Shown here one piece after another: positions 8,386 through 16,528 of a stretch of DNA of 64,000 bases. The stretch is from Streptomyces paludis (GTDB taxonomy: Bacteria; Actinomycetota; Actinomycetes; Streptomycetales; Streptomycetaceae). The notes under the pieces were generated by a model. That model was given only the letters and a program-made list of their open reading frames with translations, was not told the origin of the DNA and searched no databases. Every line of letters starts with the position of its first letter. Position 1 is the stretch's first letter. A program made the position numbers and the translations under genes. Where the stretch lies: NCBI RefSeq assembly GCF_003344965.1, contig NZ_CP031194.1:5890001-5954000 (forward strand), given 5' to 3'.

Positions 8386-9179
8386 TGCGCTGGTTCCGAC
8401 GCAACCTCGTCGTTCTCGCGGGTCTGGGCACGCTCGCCTATCTGATCCTGCCGAACATCGTCGTGATGGTCTTCTCGTTCAACAAGCCCAACGGCCGCTT
8501 CAACTACACCTGGCAGCGCTTCTCCACGGACGCCTGGCAGGACCCGTGCGGAGTGGCCGACCTGTGCGGCTCGCTGAGCCTCTCGCTGCGGATCGCCGCC
8601 TGGGCGACGCTCGGCGCCACCGTGCTCGGCACGATGATCGCGTTCGCGCTGGTCCGCTACCGCTTCCGGGGACGCGGCCCGATCAACTCGCTGATCTTCC
8701 TGCCGATGGCGATGCCCGAGGTCGTCATGGCCGCCTCCCTGCTGACGCTCTTCCTGAACCTCGGCGCGCGGCTCGGCTTCTGGACCGTCCTCATCGCCCA
8801 CATCATGTTCTGCCTCAGCTTCGTGGTGACGGCGGTCAAGGCACGCGTCATGTCCATGGACCCACGGCTCGAAGAGGCGGCCCGCGACCTCTACGCGGGC
8901 CCGGTGCAGACGTTCGTACGGGTCACCCTGCCGATCGCCGCGCCCGGTATCGCGGCGGGCGCGCTGCTCGCCTTCGCCCTGTCCTTCGACGACTTCATCA
9001 TCACCAACTTCAACGCCGGCTCGACCGTGACCTTCCCGATGTTCGTCTGGGGCTCCGCGCAGCGCGGCACACCGGTGCAGATCAATGTCATCGGGACGGC
9101 GATGTTCGTCCTGGCCGTCCTGCTGGTGCTCGCCGGGCAGATCGTCGGCAACCGGCGCAAGAAGACCGCCACCACCTGA
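8385..9179 (+). CDS. Polyamine ABC transporter permease (PotC-like)
   Basis: A 264-aa second permease subunit, with a first membrane segment at NLVVLAGLGTLAYLILPNIVVMVFSF and an EAA loop EEAARDLYAGPVQTFVRVTLPIAAPG. ATG at 8385 overlaps the preceding TGA (TGATG). SFDDFIITNF is a typical PotC-family motif. With the upstream genes it completes a PotDABC importer. The FAD oxidoreductase begins 31 bp after its stop with its own Shine-Dalgarno sequence, so all are probably on one transcript. Confidence 0.92.
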   Translation: MRWFRRNLVVLAGLGTLAYLILPNIVVMVFSFNKPNGRFNYTWQRFSTDAWQDPCGVADLCGSLSLSLRIAAWATLGATVLGTMIAFALVRYRFRGRGPINSLIFLPMAMPEVVMAASLLTLFLNLGARLGFWTVLIAHIMFCLSFVVTAVKARVMSMDPRLEEAARDLYAGPVQTFVRVTLPIAAPGIAAGALLAFALSFDDFIITNFNAGSTVTFPMFVWGSAQRGTPVQINVIGTAMFVLAVLLVLAGQIVGNRRKKTATT

Positions 9180-9210
9180 ACACGTCTCTTCCCCTTAGGA
9201 GTTGGAAGCC

Positions 9211-10632
9211 ATGGCCTCAAGTGCCCCGCGCGGTACGGCGGTCACGGCCTCGCTCGCCGACGCCCGTCCCGCCCCGTACTGGCTGGACGACCCCGGCAGG
9301 CCGGCCGCGCTGCCCGCCCTCAGCGGCGACGAGCACACCGATCTGCTGGTCGTCGGCGGCGGCTACAGCGGGCTGTGGACCGCGCTCCTCGCCAAGGAAC
9401 GCGATCCGGCCCGGGATGTCGTCCTGGTCGAGGGCCGCGAGGTGGGCTGGGCGGCCTCCGGCCGCAACGGCGGCTTCTGCGCCGCCTCCCTCACCCACGG
9501 CTTCGCCAACGGACTCGCCCGCTGGCCCGGGGAGCTGGCGGAGCTGGAGCGGCTCGGCGCGCGGAACCTCGACGCCATCGAGGCGGCCGTCGGCCGGTAC
9601 GCCCTCGACTGCGACTTCGAGCGCACCGGCGAGATCGACCTCGCCACCGAGCCGCACCAGCTCGCCGAACTCCACGCGGCGTACGAGGAGGCCACCGCGC
9701 TCGGCGTCCCCGGTCTGGAGCTGCTCGACCGGGACGCCGTACGCGCCGAGGTCGACTCGCCCACCTTCCTCGGCGGGGTGTGGGACCGGCGCGGTGTCGC
9801 CATGCTCCACCCGGCCAAGCTGGTCTGGGGCCTCAAGCGGGCCTGCGCGGACCTCGGCGTACGGATCTACGAGCGCACCCCGGCCCTCGGGCTGGCCCGC
9901 TCCGGCGCCGCGATGGCCGTCCGTACGCCGCACGGCAGGATCTTCGCGCGGCGGGTCGCGCTCGGCACCAACGTCTTCCCGTCGCTGGTCCGGCGTGTCC
10001 GCCCGTACACCGTCCCGGTCTACGACTACGCGCTGATGACCGAGCCGCTGACGGCGGAGCAGCTCGGCGCGATCGGCTGGCGCAACCGGCAGGGGCTGGC
10101 GGACAGCGCCAACCGCTTCCACTACTTCCGGCTGACCGCCGACCACCGTGTCCTGTGGGGCGGTTACGACGCGGTCTATCCGTTCGGCGGCCGGCTCAGC
10201 GCCGACCGGGACCACCGCCCGGAGACGTACCGCACGCTCGCCGCCCACTTCTTTACCTGCTTCCCGCAGCTGGAGGGGGTGCGCTTCAGCCACACTTGGG
10301 GCGGCGCGATCGACACCTGCACCCGCTTCGCGCCGTTCTTCGGCACGGCGTACGGCGGCCGGGTCGCGTACGCCGCCGGTTACACCGGGCTCGGGGTCGG
10401 CGCGACGCGCTTCGGCGGCGAGGTGATGCTCGATCTGCTGGCGGGGGAGCGGACCGAACGCACCGCGCCGGCCATGGTGCGCGAGAAGCCGCTGCCGTTC
10501 CCGCCCGAGCCGGCCGCCTGGGCGGGGATCGCCCTCACCCAGTGGTCGCTGGCGCGGGCGGACGCCCGGGGCGGGAGGCGCAACGCGTGGCTGCGGACGC
10601 TGGACCGGCTGGGGCTGGGGTTCGACAGCTGA
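9211..10632 (+). CDS. FAD-dependent amine/amino-acid oxidoreductase (PuuB/DAO family)
   Basis: A 473-aa flavoprotein of the DAO family. The Rossmann FAD site DLLVVGGGYSGLWTALLAKE is near residues 47-67, followed by VGWAASGRNGGFC, and a C-terminal second FAD-contact region YAAGYTGLGVGATRFGGE. ATG at 9211 is 9 bp after AGGAG; a TTG three codons upstream is a weaker alternative. Enzymes of this type oxidise the amine of gamma-glutamylputrescine or related substrates to an aldehyde. Here it follows a polyamine importer and sits in the same run as an aldehyde dehydrogenase, so it could supply that enzyme's substrate. No gamma-glutamylputrescine synthetase is in the window, so the substrate remains inferred. 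Confidence 0.82.
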   Translation: MASSAPRGTAVTASLADARPAPYWLDDPGRPAALPALSGDEHTDLLVVGGGYSGLWTALLAKERDPARDVVLVEGREVGWAASGRNGGFCAASLTHGFANGLARWPGELAELERLGARNLDAIEAAVGRYALDCDFERTGEIDLATEPHQLAELHAAYEEATALGVPGLELLDRDAVRAEVDSPTFLGGVWDRRGVAMLHPAKLVWGLKRACADLGVRIYERTPALGLARSGAAMAVRTPHGRIFARRVALGTNVFPSLVRRVRPYTVPVYDYALMTEPLTAEQLGAIGWRNRQGLADSANRFHYFRLTADHRVLWGGYDAVYPFGGRLSADRDHRPETYRTLAAHFFTCFPQLEGVRFSHTWGGAIDTCTRFAPFFGTAYGGRVAYAAGYTGLGVGATRFGGEVMLDLLAGERTERTAPAMVREKPLPFPPEPAAWAGIALTQWSLARADARGGRRNAWLRTLDRLGLGFDS

Positions 10633-10807
10633 GGTCCGGCTGCTGAGGTCCGGCGGTACGGGGTCACCGCTCGCCGCCGCCGCTGGCTGTGAGGCAGATC
10701 ACCGGCGGCGCCGGGCGAACCCGCGTCATCGCACGGCAGCAGCGCGCTCCCTCCATCAACGGGCCGTCCAACAAGGCGGCGGTCCACAGATGGAGGGAGG
10801 CCGGGCG

Positions 10808-11311
10808 ATGACCGACCCGGGGGAGAAGAGCACGGTGGAGCGGAGCGCCGTCGCGTGGCTGGCGTCGGTGGCACCCGACCCCGACGCCTGCCGCCGGGAG
10901 TGGGAACGCAGCCCGGCCGGGGTGGCGCTGCTGCCCGCCGGCCGGCGCTGGGACGTCCTGATCCTCCCCGGCGAGCTGGGCTATCCGACGCTCGACGTGC
11001 TGACCGGCCTGGTCGACCGGCTGGGCCCCGTGCTCGCCGACTTCGGCGACGCGCGGATGGGCTTCTTCGTACCGCCGGACACGGTGGAGCGCTGGCTCGG
11101 TACGGGCGTACGGGGCGCCGGGCGCGGCACCTGGATCGTCGTCCCGTACCCGGGGCGCGCGAGCGGCGGGGTGCGCTGGCTGATCCCCCCGGACGGTACG
11201 GGCACCCTCACGGACCCGGCGCTGCTGGAACTGGCGATGCACGAGGCGGCGGCGGGCCTGGCGGAGCGCCGGAAGACGGACGAGAAGGCGGACGGGAAGG
11301 ACGGGGACTGA
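10808..11311 (+). CDS. Conserved hypothetical protein
   Basis: A 167-aa protein I do not recognise with certainty. ATG at 10808 follows GGAGGGAGG; codon usage is strongly coding. It is soluble, with no signal peptide or membrane segment. Visible blocks are WLASVAPDPDACRREWERSP, GVALLPAGRRWDVLILPGELG, LGPVLADFGDARMGFFVPPDT and GTWIVVPYPGR. The middle resembles the N-terminal part of actinobacterial proteins labelled bifunctional DNA primase/polymerase, but I cannot confirm that. The C-terminus is Lys/Asp-rich. It is convergent with the PAP2 gene; both stop codons lie in one 20-bp palindrome. Confidence 0.75.
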   Translation: MTDPGEKSTVERSAVAWLASVAPDPDACRREWERSPAGVALLPAGRRWDVLILPGELGYPTLDVLTGLVDRLGPVLADFGDARMGFFVPPDTVERWLGTGVRGAGRGTWIVVPYPGRASGGVRWLIPPDGTGTLTDPALLELAMHEAAAGLAERRKTDEKADGKDGD

Positions 11312-11325
11312 CCGGCCGGTCAGTC
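11306..11325. terminator. Perfect 20-bp palindrome spanning two convergent stop codons
   Basis: GACTGACCGGCCGGTCAGTC is a perfect palindrome that contains the plus-strand TGA (11309-11311) and the minus-strand TGA (11322-11320). With only 8 bp between the convergent genes it is the only obvious place for a bidirectional end signal, although no loop or T-tract is present. Confidence 0.45.
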
Positions 11326-12150
11326 GCCGGGCCGAGCAGTCTCCCGGGGCCGGCGGACCCGTCGTACCAAGGCCGCCACCACCCCCGCGACCAGCGGGAA
11401 CATCGCGCACAGCAGCACACTGCCGATCACGTCCAGCGGCCAGTGGTAGCCGCGCAGTACCAGTCCCGCGCCCGTCGCCACGGTGAGTACGGCGGCGGCG
11501 GGCAGGGTACGGCGGCGGCCGGCGTAAGGGGCCAGCAGCAGCGCGGCTCCGCCGTACGCGACCATCGCCGTGGCCGTGTGCCCGGACGGGTAGTAGCCGG
11601 TGGCGTCGGTGAACGGGCCCGGTCGGTCGGTCCAGAGCTTGAGCGGTACGACCAGCGCGGGCACCGCCGCCATCGCGCCGGCCGCCGCCCACGCCCGTAC
11701 CCGCTCCCCGCGCCACACCGCGTAACCGATCGCCGCCACCAGCACCGGCAGCGCGACCGGCAGGGAGCCCAGATCGGCGAGGAGTTCCGTCAGCGGCCGT
11801 GGACCCCGGCCCGCCAGCGCGCCACCGAGGCGCTCGTCCGCCGCGCGCAGCGGGCCGCCCGCCACCACCTGCCGGGTGACGAGCGCGAAGAGGACGGCGA
11901 GCGAAGCTAGAGAGAAGGCAGAAACAAGAGAAAACGGCCGCCCGGGAACAGGGGGGGGAGTTCCGGGGCGGCCGTACGGACCGGTGTGCCGCACGCCCCG
12001 GGGGGTTTGGGGCGGGCGGCCATCCGATCGGTGAGGAGATCCGGAGCCAGAAGCTCCAGTGATGTGCGCGAAGGCACGACCGAAGCGGCGCTGGGGATGC
12101 CCCGCATCAGTCTCGCCCGCAGTCTCCTGCGAGCGGGGTGTATCTCTCAT
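11320..12150 (-). CDS. PAP2-family membrane phosphatase
   Basis: An integral-membrane acid phosphatase-like protein, up to 276 aa. The three PAP2 motifs are present: KLWTDRPGP (motif 1), YYPSGHTATAM (motif 2, catalytic His) and LRGYHWPLDVIGS (motif 3). Several hydrophobic helices surround them (SLASLAVLFALVTR, LPVALPVLVAAIGYAV, AAAGAMAAVPALVVPL). Such enzymes dephosphorylate lipid phosphates, for example undecaprenyl or phosphatidylglycerol phosphate, on the outer face of the membrane. The start is uncertain: ATG at 12150 lacks a good ribosome binding site, and the segment before the first helix is poorly coding-like, so translation may begin at a GTG near 11993. Confidence 0.8.
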   Translation of the reverse strand: MRDTPRSQETAGETDAGHPQRRFGRAFAHITGASGSGSPHRSDGRPPQTPRGVRHTGPYGRPGTPPPVPGRPFSLVSAFSLASLAVLFALVTRQVVAGGPLRAADERLGGALAGRGPRPLTELLADLGSLPVALPVLVAAIGYAVWRGERVRAWAAAGAMAAVPALVVPLKLWTDRPGPFTDATGYYPSGHTATAMVAYGGAALLLAPYAGRRRTLPAAAVLTVATGAGLVLRGYHWPLDVIGSVLLCAMFPLVAGVVAALVRRVRRPRETARPGD

Positions 12151-12239
12151 CTGGGAAGACCGTACGTGAGGTGCGAGGGTGCCGACAGCCACATCGGCCT
12201 CTCGCCATGGCCCCCGCACACCTTCTTCACAGGCCCTGC

Positions 12240-13574
12240 TCAGAGGCCCGCGAGCGCCTCCTCGATGATGTCCAGACCCTCGTTCAGCAGGTCCTCGCCG
12301 ATCACCAGCGGCGGCAGGAAGCGCAGCACATTGCCGTACGTGCCACAGGTCAGCACCAGCAGCCCCGCCGCGTGGCACGCCTTGGCGAGCGCGGCGGTCG
12401 CCTCGGCGGCGGGCTCCTTCGTACCGCGGTCCTTCACCAGCTCGACCGCGATCATCGCGCCGCGGCCCCGGATGTCACCGATCAGCTCGTGCTTCTCGGC
12501 CATGGCCGCGAGCCGGTCCTTCATGACCGTCTCGATGCGCTTGGCCTTCCCCGCCAGATCCAGCTCCCGCATCGTCTCGATGGAGCCGAGCGCGGCGGCG
12601 CACGCCACCGGGTTCCCGCCGTACGTACCGCCGAGTCCGCCCGCGTGCACGGAGTCCATGATCTCGGCGCGGCCGGTGACGGCGGCGAGCGGCAGCCCGC
12701 CCGCGATGCCCTTGGCCGTGGTGATCAGGTCGGGGACGATCCCCTCGTCCTCGCAGGCGAACCACTGGCCGGTACGGCAGAAGCCCGACTGGATCTCGTC
12801 CGCCACGAACACGATCCCGTTGTCCTTGGCGAACTTCGCCAGCGCGGGCAGGAAGCCCTTCGCCGGCTCGATGAAGCCGCCCTCGCCGAGCACCGGCTCG
12901 ATGATGATCGCGGCGACGTTCCCGGCGCCGATCTGCTTGCTGATCTGGTCGATGGCCTGGGCGGACGCCTCGGCGCCACAGTTCTCGGGGCCGGTCGGCC
13001 AGCGGTAGCCGTACGCGACCGGTACCCGGTAGATCTCCGGGGCGAACGGGCCGAAGCCGTTCTTGTACGGCATGTTCTTCGAGGTCAGCGCCATGGTCAG
13101 ATTCGTACGGCCGTGGTAGCCGTGGTCGAAGACGACGACGGCCTGGCGCTTGGTGTACGACCGGGCGATCTTCACGGCGTTCTCGACGGCCTCGGCGCCC
13201 GAGTTGAACAGCGCCGACTTCTTGGCGTGGTCGCCCGGCGTCAGCTCCGCGAGCCGCTCACAGACCTCGACGTACCCCTCGTACGGCGTGACCATGAAAC
13301 AGGTGTGGGTGAAGTCCGCGAGCTGCGCGGACGCCCGGCGCACCACGGCCTCGGCGCTCGCGCCGACCGAGGTCACGGCGATACCGGAACCGAAGTCGAT
13401 CAGCCGGTTGCCGTCCACGTCCTCAAGGATCCCGCCGTCCGCGCGGGCGGCGAACACGGGCAGCACGGACCCCACCCCACCGGCGACCACGGAGGTACGG
13501 CGGGCCTGGAGTTCCCGCGACTTGGGTCCGGGGACGGGGGTGACGAGGCGGCGCTCCTGCGGAACAGTGGTCAT
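12240..13574 (-). CDS. gabT: 4-aminobutyrate aminotransferase (GABA transaminase)
   Basis: A 444-aa class-III PLP aminotransferase converting GABA and 2-oxoglutarate to succinate semialdehyde and glutamate. The PLP lysine K288 is in ITTAKGIAGGLPLAAV; upstream are NSGAEAVENAVKIAR, VVVFDHGYHGRTN, EPVLGEGGFI and FVADEIQSGFCRTG. ATG at 13574 is preceded by AGGAG. Length and motifs fit bacterial GabT. With the polyamine importer, amine oxidase and aldehyde dehydrogenases nearby, it would receive GABA made from putrescine. The gene is on the opposite strand and has its own promoter region in the gap 13575-13886. Confidence 0.93.
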   Translation of the reverse strand: MTTVPQERRLVTPVPGPKSRELQARRTSVVAGGVGSVLPVFAARADGGILEDVDGNRLIDFGSGIAVTSVGASAEAVVRRASAQLADFTHTCFMVTPYEGYVEVCERLAELTPGDHAKKSALFNSGAEAVENAVKIARSYTKRQAVVVFDHGYHGRTNLTMALTSKNMPYKNGFGPFAPEIYRVPVAYGYRWPTGPENCGAEASAQAIDQISKQIGAGNVAAIIIEPVLGEGGFIEPAKGFLPALAKFAKDNGIVFVADEIQSGFCRTGQWFACEDEGIVPDLITTAKGIAGGLPLAAVTGRAEIMDSVHAGGLGGTYGGNPVACAAALGSIETMRELDLAGKAKRIETVMKDRLAAMAEKHELIGDIRGRGAMIAVELVKDRGTKEPAAEATAALAKACHAAGLLVLTCGTYGNVLRFLPPLVIGEDLLNEGLDIIEEALAGL

Positions 13575-13886
13575 GAGGGGCTCCTGGGGGAGTTTCACGG
13601 GATGAGACCGACCGGCGGTCTTTTCGGCTTTCCCCGCAGGCTAGGGGGGACGGGCGGGCCCGGGCATGCGCCGTTCGGGAGTGGTGCGCGCGTGTCGTTG
13701 TCCGCGACGGACATAGCGTGGGGCACACCTTGGCGGGCGCGGGACGGCGATCCACCCGGCGATCCCCCGGCGATCCACCCGGCGCCCCCCGGTGATCCAC
13801 TCGGTGAGCTACCCGCCGAATCCCGTACGGGGACAGTAGATTGACGGGGGCACAAGGGCGGAGACCGCACAGGGGGCAGGGCTTTC
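13575..13886. promoter_or_regulatory. Divergent intergenic region of gabT with iteron-like repeats
   Basis: 312 bp without a gene, between gabT (minus) and the P-loop protein (plus). From about 13745 to 13803 there are four imperfect copies of a GGCGATCCACCC-like element in direct orientation, close to the P-loop gene's start. No clear promoter consensus could be assigned. The repeats are candidate regulator sites or slippage products. Confidence 0.4.
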
Positions 13887-16331
13887 ATGGACACGGACGG
13901 CACCGGCACGCACAACGCACCCCCCGGCCCGGTCCCGGCGCCCACCGGCTCCGTACCCCCGCTGCCGCGCCCGGCGGCGCCGCCCCGGCCCTCGTACGCC
14001 CCGGCCCCGCCGTCGCACCCCCCGGCGGAGGCCGCCGCGCGGTCCGCCGCCGTCTCCCTGGACGACTGGCTCCGTACCCCCCGGCGCGCCGAGGCCCCCG
14101 GGGTCTGGGGGTACGGACATGTGCCGAGGCCGCCCGAGAAGCCCGACGGCGTGCCCCATCGACAGCTGTTCGTCGGCGTGCTGATCTCCGTGTTCGTCGG
14201 CACGCTCGTCTGGACCCTCTGGCGCAACGGCTACATCCCGTACCGGCTGGTCCCGCTGAAGCTCTTCACCCCGGGCGACTGGTGGTACGCGGGAAGCTTC
14301 GGCGGTCCGCGGACCCAGGAGGCGGCGCGGGCCGTCGTCGTCTACGAAGCGCTGCTCTTCGGGCTGCTGGTGTACGTCTGCGCCCGGCTCGGGAACTGGG
14401 CCGAGCTGTTCCGGCGCCATGTCGCCCGCCGGGGGCAGCCCTTCCGCGCCGCCGCCACCGCGGCCGGAGGCGCGCTGGCGCTGCTGCTGGTCTGGCAGGA
14501 CATCCTGCCGGTCGCGCGGCCGGTGCTGATCGTGGTCGCCTGGATCGCGGGCGGCGAGCTGTTCCAGAGCCAGAACACCGTGAACGTGATCTACGTGCTG
14601 ATCAGCGTCGGCGTGCTCTGGCCCTTCGCCCGGCTGGGCGAGTGGCGCGCGCTCGTGGCGCGTTACGCGGGGGCCCGCGCGACGACGGGACCCGGTGCCG
14701 GGGCGGGATCCGGTGCCGCGGTGGCCGATGGCGCCGCGCACCCGGACGCGGAGGCCGCCGCCCCCTCGCCCGCCGAGTGGCCGGAGCTGCGGGCCGCCGG
14801 GCAGCGGGACGCCGCCGAGACCCTGGCCGCCGAGGCGCGCGCCGGCGGGATGAACGACGTCGACTGCGCCCGGCTGCGCCGCGCGTGGTCCGTTGCCGCC
14901 GCCCGGCCCGAACGGATCGCCGCCTTCACCGAGGCGGTGCTGCGCAAGGGCGCCGCCGCCTGCCCGCACCCCTCCGGGGACCGCGACCTGCCGCAGCGCA
15001 CCGCCCGGCACGACCTGCTCACCGGCCAGGTCAGGATCGGCAGCTGCGCGGACGACCCGCACAACCCCTACGAGCGCCGCGGCTCCGGCGTCGCCCTGGA
15101 ACCCGCCCTCCTCGGCACCTCGCTGCTGGCCGTCGGCCCGCCCGGCGCCGGGAAGTCCGGCCGGCTGGTGCGGCCCCTCGTCGAATCCCTCGCGCTCCAG
15201 GCGCTCGCCGGGCAGGCCGCCGTGGTCGCGGTCTGTGCCGCCGGCACCCCGCTCGGGCCCGACAGCGCGTACGACGTCGTCATCAAGATCGGTGACCCCG
15301 CGTCCCCGCACGACCTCGACCTGTACGGCGGCACCACCGACCCCGACGAGGCCGCGGCGGTCCTCGCGGAGGGGCTGGCCGGCGATGTCGGCACGGTCGA
15401 CGGCCGCCGCGCGGCCTCCGCGCTGGCCCAGCTCATCGGTCCGTACCGGGCCGCCCACGGCCACTTCCCGGCGGTGCCCGTGCTCCGCGAGCTGCTCGAC
15501 GGGGACCCGGCCGCGCTGACCGGCCTGCGGGCGGCGCTGACGGCCGCCGACGACCGCGCGATGCTCCGCGAACTCGACGCCCGCGCCCGCCAGGCGGGCG
15601 GCGCGGGCGACCCCGGTCCGCTGCTCTCCGACCGGCTCGCGCTGCTCGACCGGCCCGCGTTCGCGGAGTTCTTCGCCACCGGAGCGCGGACCCGCGTCTT
15701 CTCGCTGCGCTCCTTGGAGGGGCTGCCCGTACGGGTACGGATCGAGCTGCCCGAGCGCGCCCACGCCGAGGCGTCCCGGCTGCTCGCCCGGCTTGTCCTC
15801 GCCCAGTTCACGGCGGTCGCGGCGGCCCGTACGGACCGGTCGCTCTTCATCTGCCTCGTCCTGGACGACGCGACCCACACCCTCACCCCCGAGACCGTGC
15901 GCGGGGTGCGGCGGCTCCGGTCGGTGAACGCGGGGGCGGTCCTCGCGCTGCGGACCATTGACGATGTAGCGGAAGGGCTGCACACGGCGCTGCTCGGCGC
16001 GGTCGGCTGCTGCATGGCGTTCTCGGGTGTCACCACCTGGGACGGCAAGCGCTTCGCCGAGGTGTGGGGCAAGGAGTGGGTGGAGACCCGCGAGGTCGCC
16101 CAGCACACGGTCTTCGCGGACCAGCCGTTCACCCGGGCCGTCCACGCGCTGCGGAAGCTCGTCACCGGCAAGGCCGTGACCACGGACGCCGTTACCGTCC
16201 GGCAGGTCGAGCGCGAGCGCTGGTCCGCCTCCGAGCTTGCGTACGAGGTCCCCGCCGGGCACGCCGTGCTGTCCCTCCGTACGGTGGCGGGCGACCACGC
16301 CCCGCCGCTGCTGGTGGACCTGCGGGGCTGA
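13887..16331 (+). CDS. Membrane-anchored P-loop ATPase, VirD4/TraG-like
   Basis: An 814-aa protein. Residues 1-90 are Pro/Ala-rich. Membrane segments follow: QLFVGVLISVFVGTLVWTLW, VVVYEALLFGLLVYVCARLG, AAAGGALALLLVWQDILPVARPVLIVVAWIAGGELF and VNVIYVLISVGVLWPF. The soluble C-terminal half has Walker A VGPPGAGKSGR and a Walker B-like LFICLVLDDATHTL, with a late VEVRQ-type region before AGHAVLSLRT. The layout (N-terminal helices, then a motor domain) resembles type IV coupling proteins, but no relaxase or mating genes are near, so a DNA-transfer role cannot be claimed. ATG at 13887 follows a GGGGGCAGGG stretch. Function unknown. Confidence 0.75.
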   Translation: MDTDGTGTHNAPPGPVPAPTGSVPPLPRPAAPPRPSYAPAPPSHPPAEAAARSAAVSLDDWLRTPRRAEAPGVWGYGHVPRPPEKPDGVPHRQLFVGVLISVFVGTLVWTLWRNGYIPYRLVPLKLFTPGDWWYAGSFGGPRTQEAARAVVVYEALLFGLLVYVCARLGNWAELFRRHVARRGQPFRAAATAAGGALALLLVWQDILPVARPVLIVVAWIAGGELFQSQNTVNVIYVLISVGVLWPFARLGEWRALVARYAGARATTGPGAGAGSGAAVADGAAHPDAEAAAPSPAEWPELRAAGQRDAAETLAAEARAGGMNDVDCARLRRAWSVAAARPERIAAFTEAVLRKGAAACPHPSGDRDLPQRTARHDLLTGQVRIGSCADDPHNPYERRGSGVALEPALLGTSLLAVGPPGAGKSGRLVRPLVESLALQALAGQAAVVAVCAAGTPLGPDSAYDVVIKIGDPASPHDLDLYGGTTDPDEAAAVLAEGLAGDVGTVDGRRAASALAQLIGPYRAAHGHFPAVPVLRELLDGDPAALTGLRAALTAADDRAMLRELDARARQAGGAGDPGPLLSDRLALLDRPAFAEFFATGARTRVFSLRSLEGLPVRVRIELPERAHAEASRLLARLVLAQFTAVAAARTDRSLFICLVLDDATHTLTPETVRGVRRLRSVNAGAVLALRTIDDVAEGLHTALLGAVGCCMAFSGVTTWDGKRFAEVWGKEWVETREVAQHTVFADQPFTRAVHALRKLVTGKAVTTDAVTVRQVERERWSASELAYEVPAGHAVLSLRTVAGDHAPPLLVDLRG

Positions 16332-16528
16332 GGGCGGGCCGGGGTGCGAGGCCGGGGGCCGAGTGCGAGCACCTCGCTTCGTACAGGCTGGCAGAATCGG
16401 GGTACGCCGTTCATACGGGACGGCGTACTCGTCTCGTCCCGCGTTTCCTCCGGAGCGGGCGGTGACGGTGGCAGCGGCATCGGCCTCCGTGACCGGCCCG
16501 CCGTTCCCGAAAGTACGACGGTTCCGCC

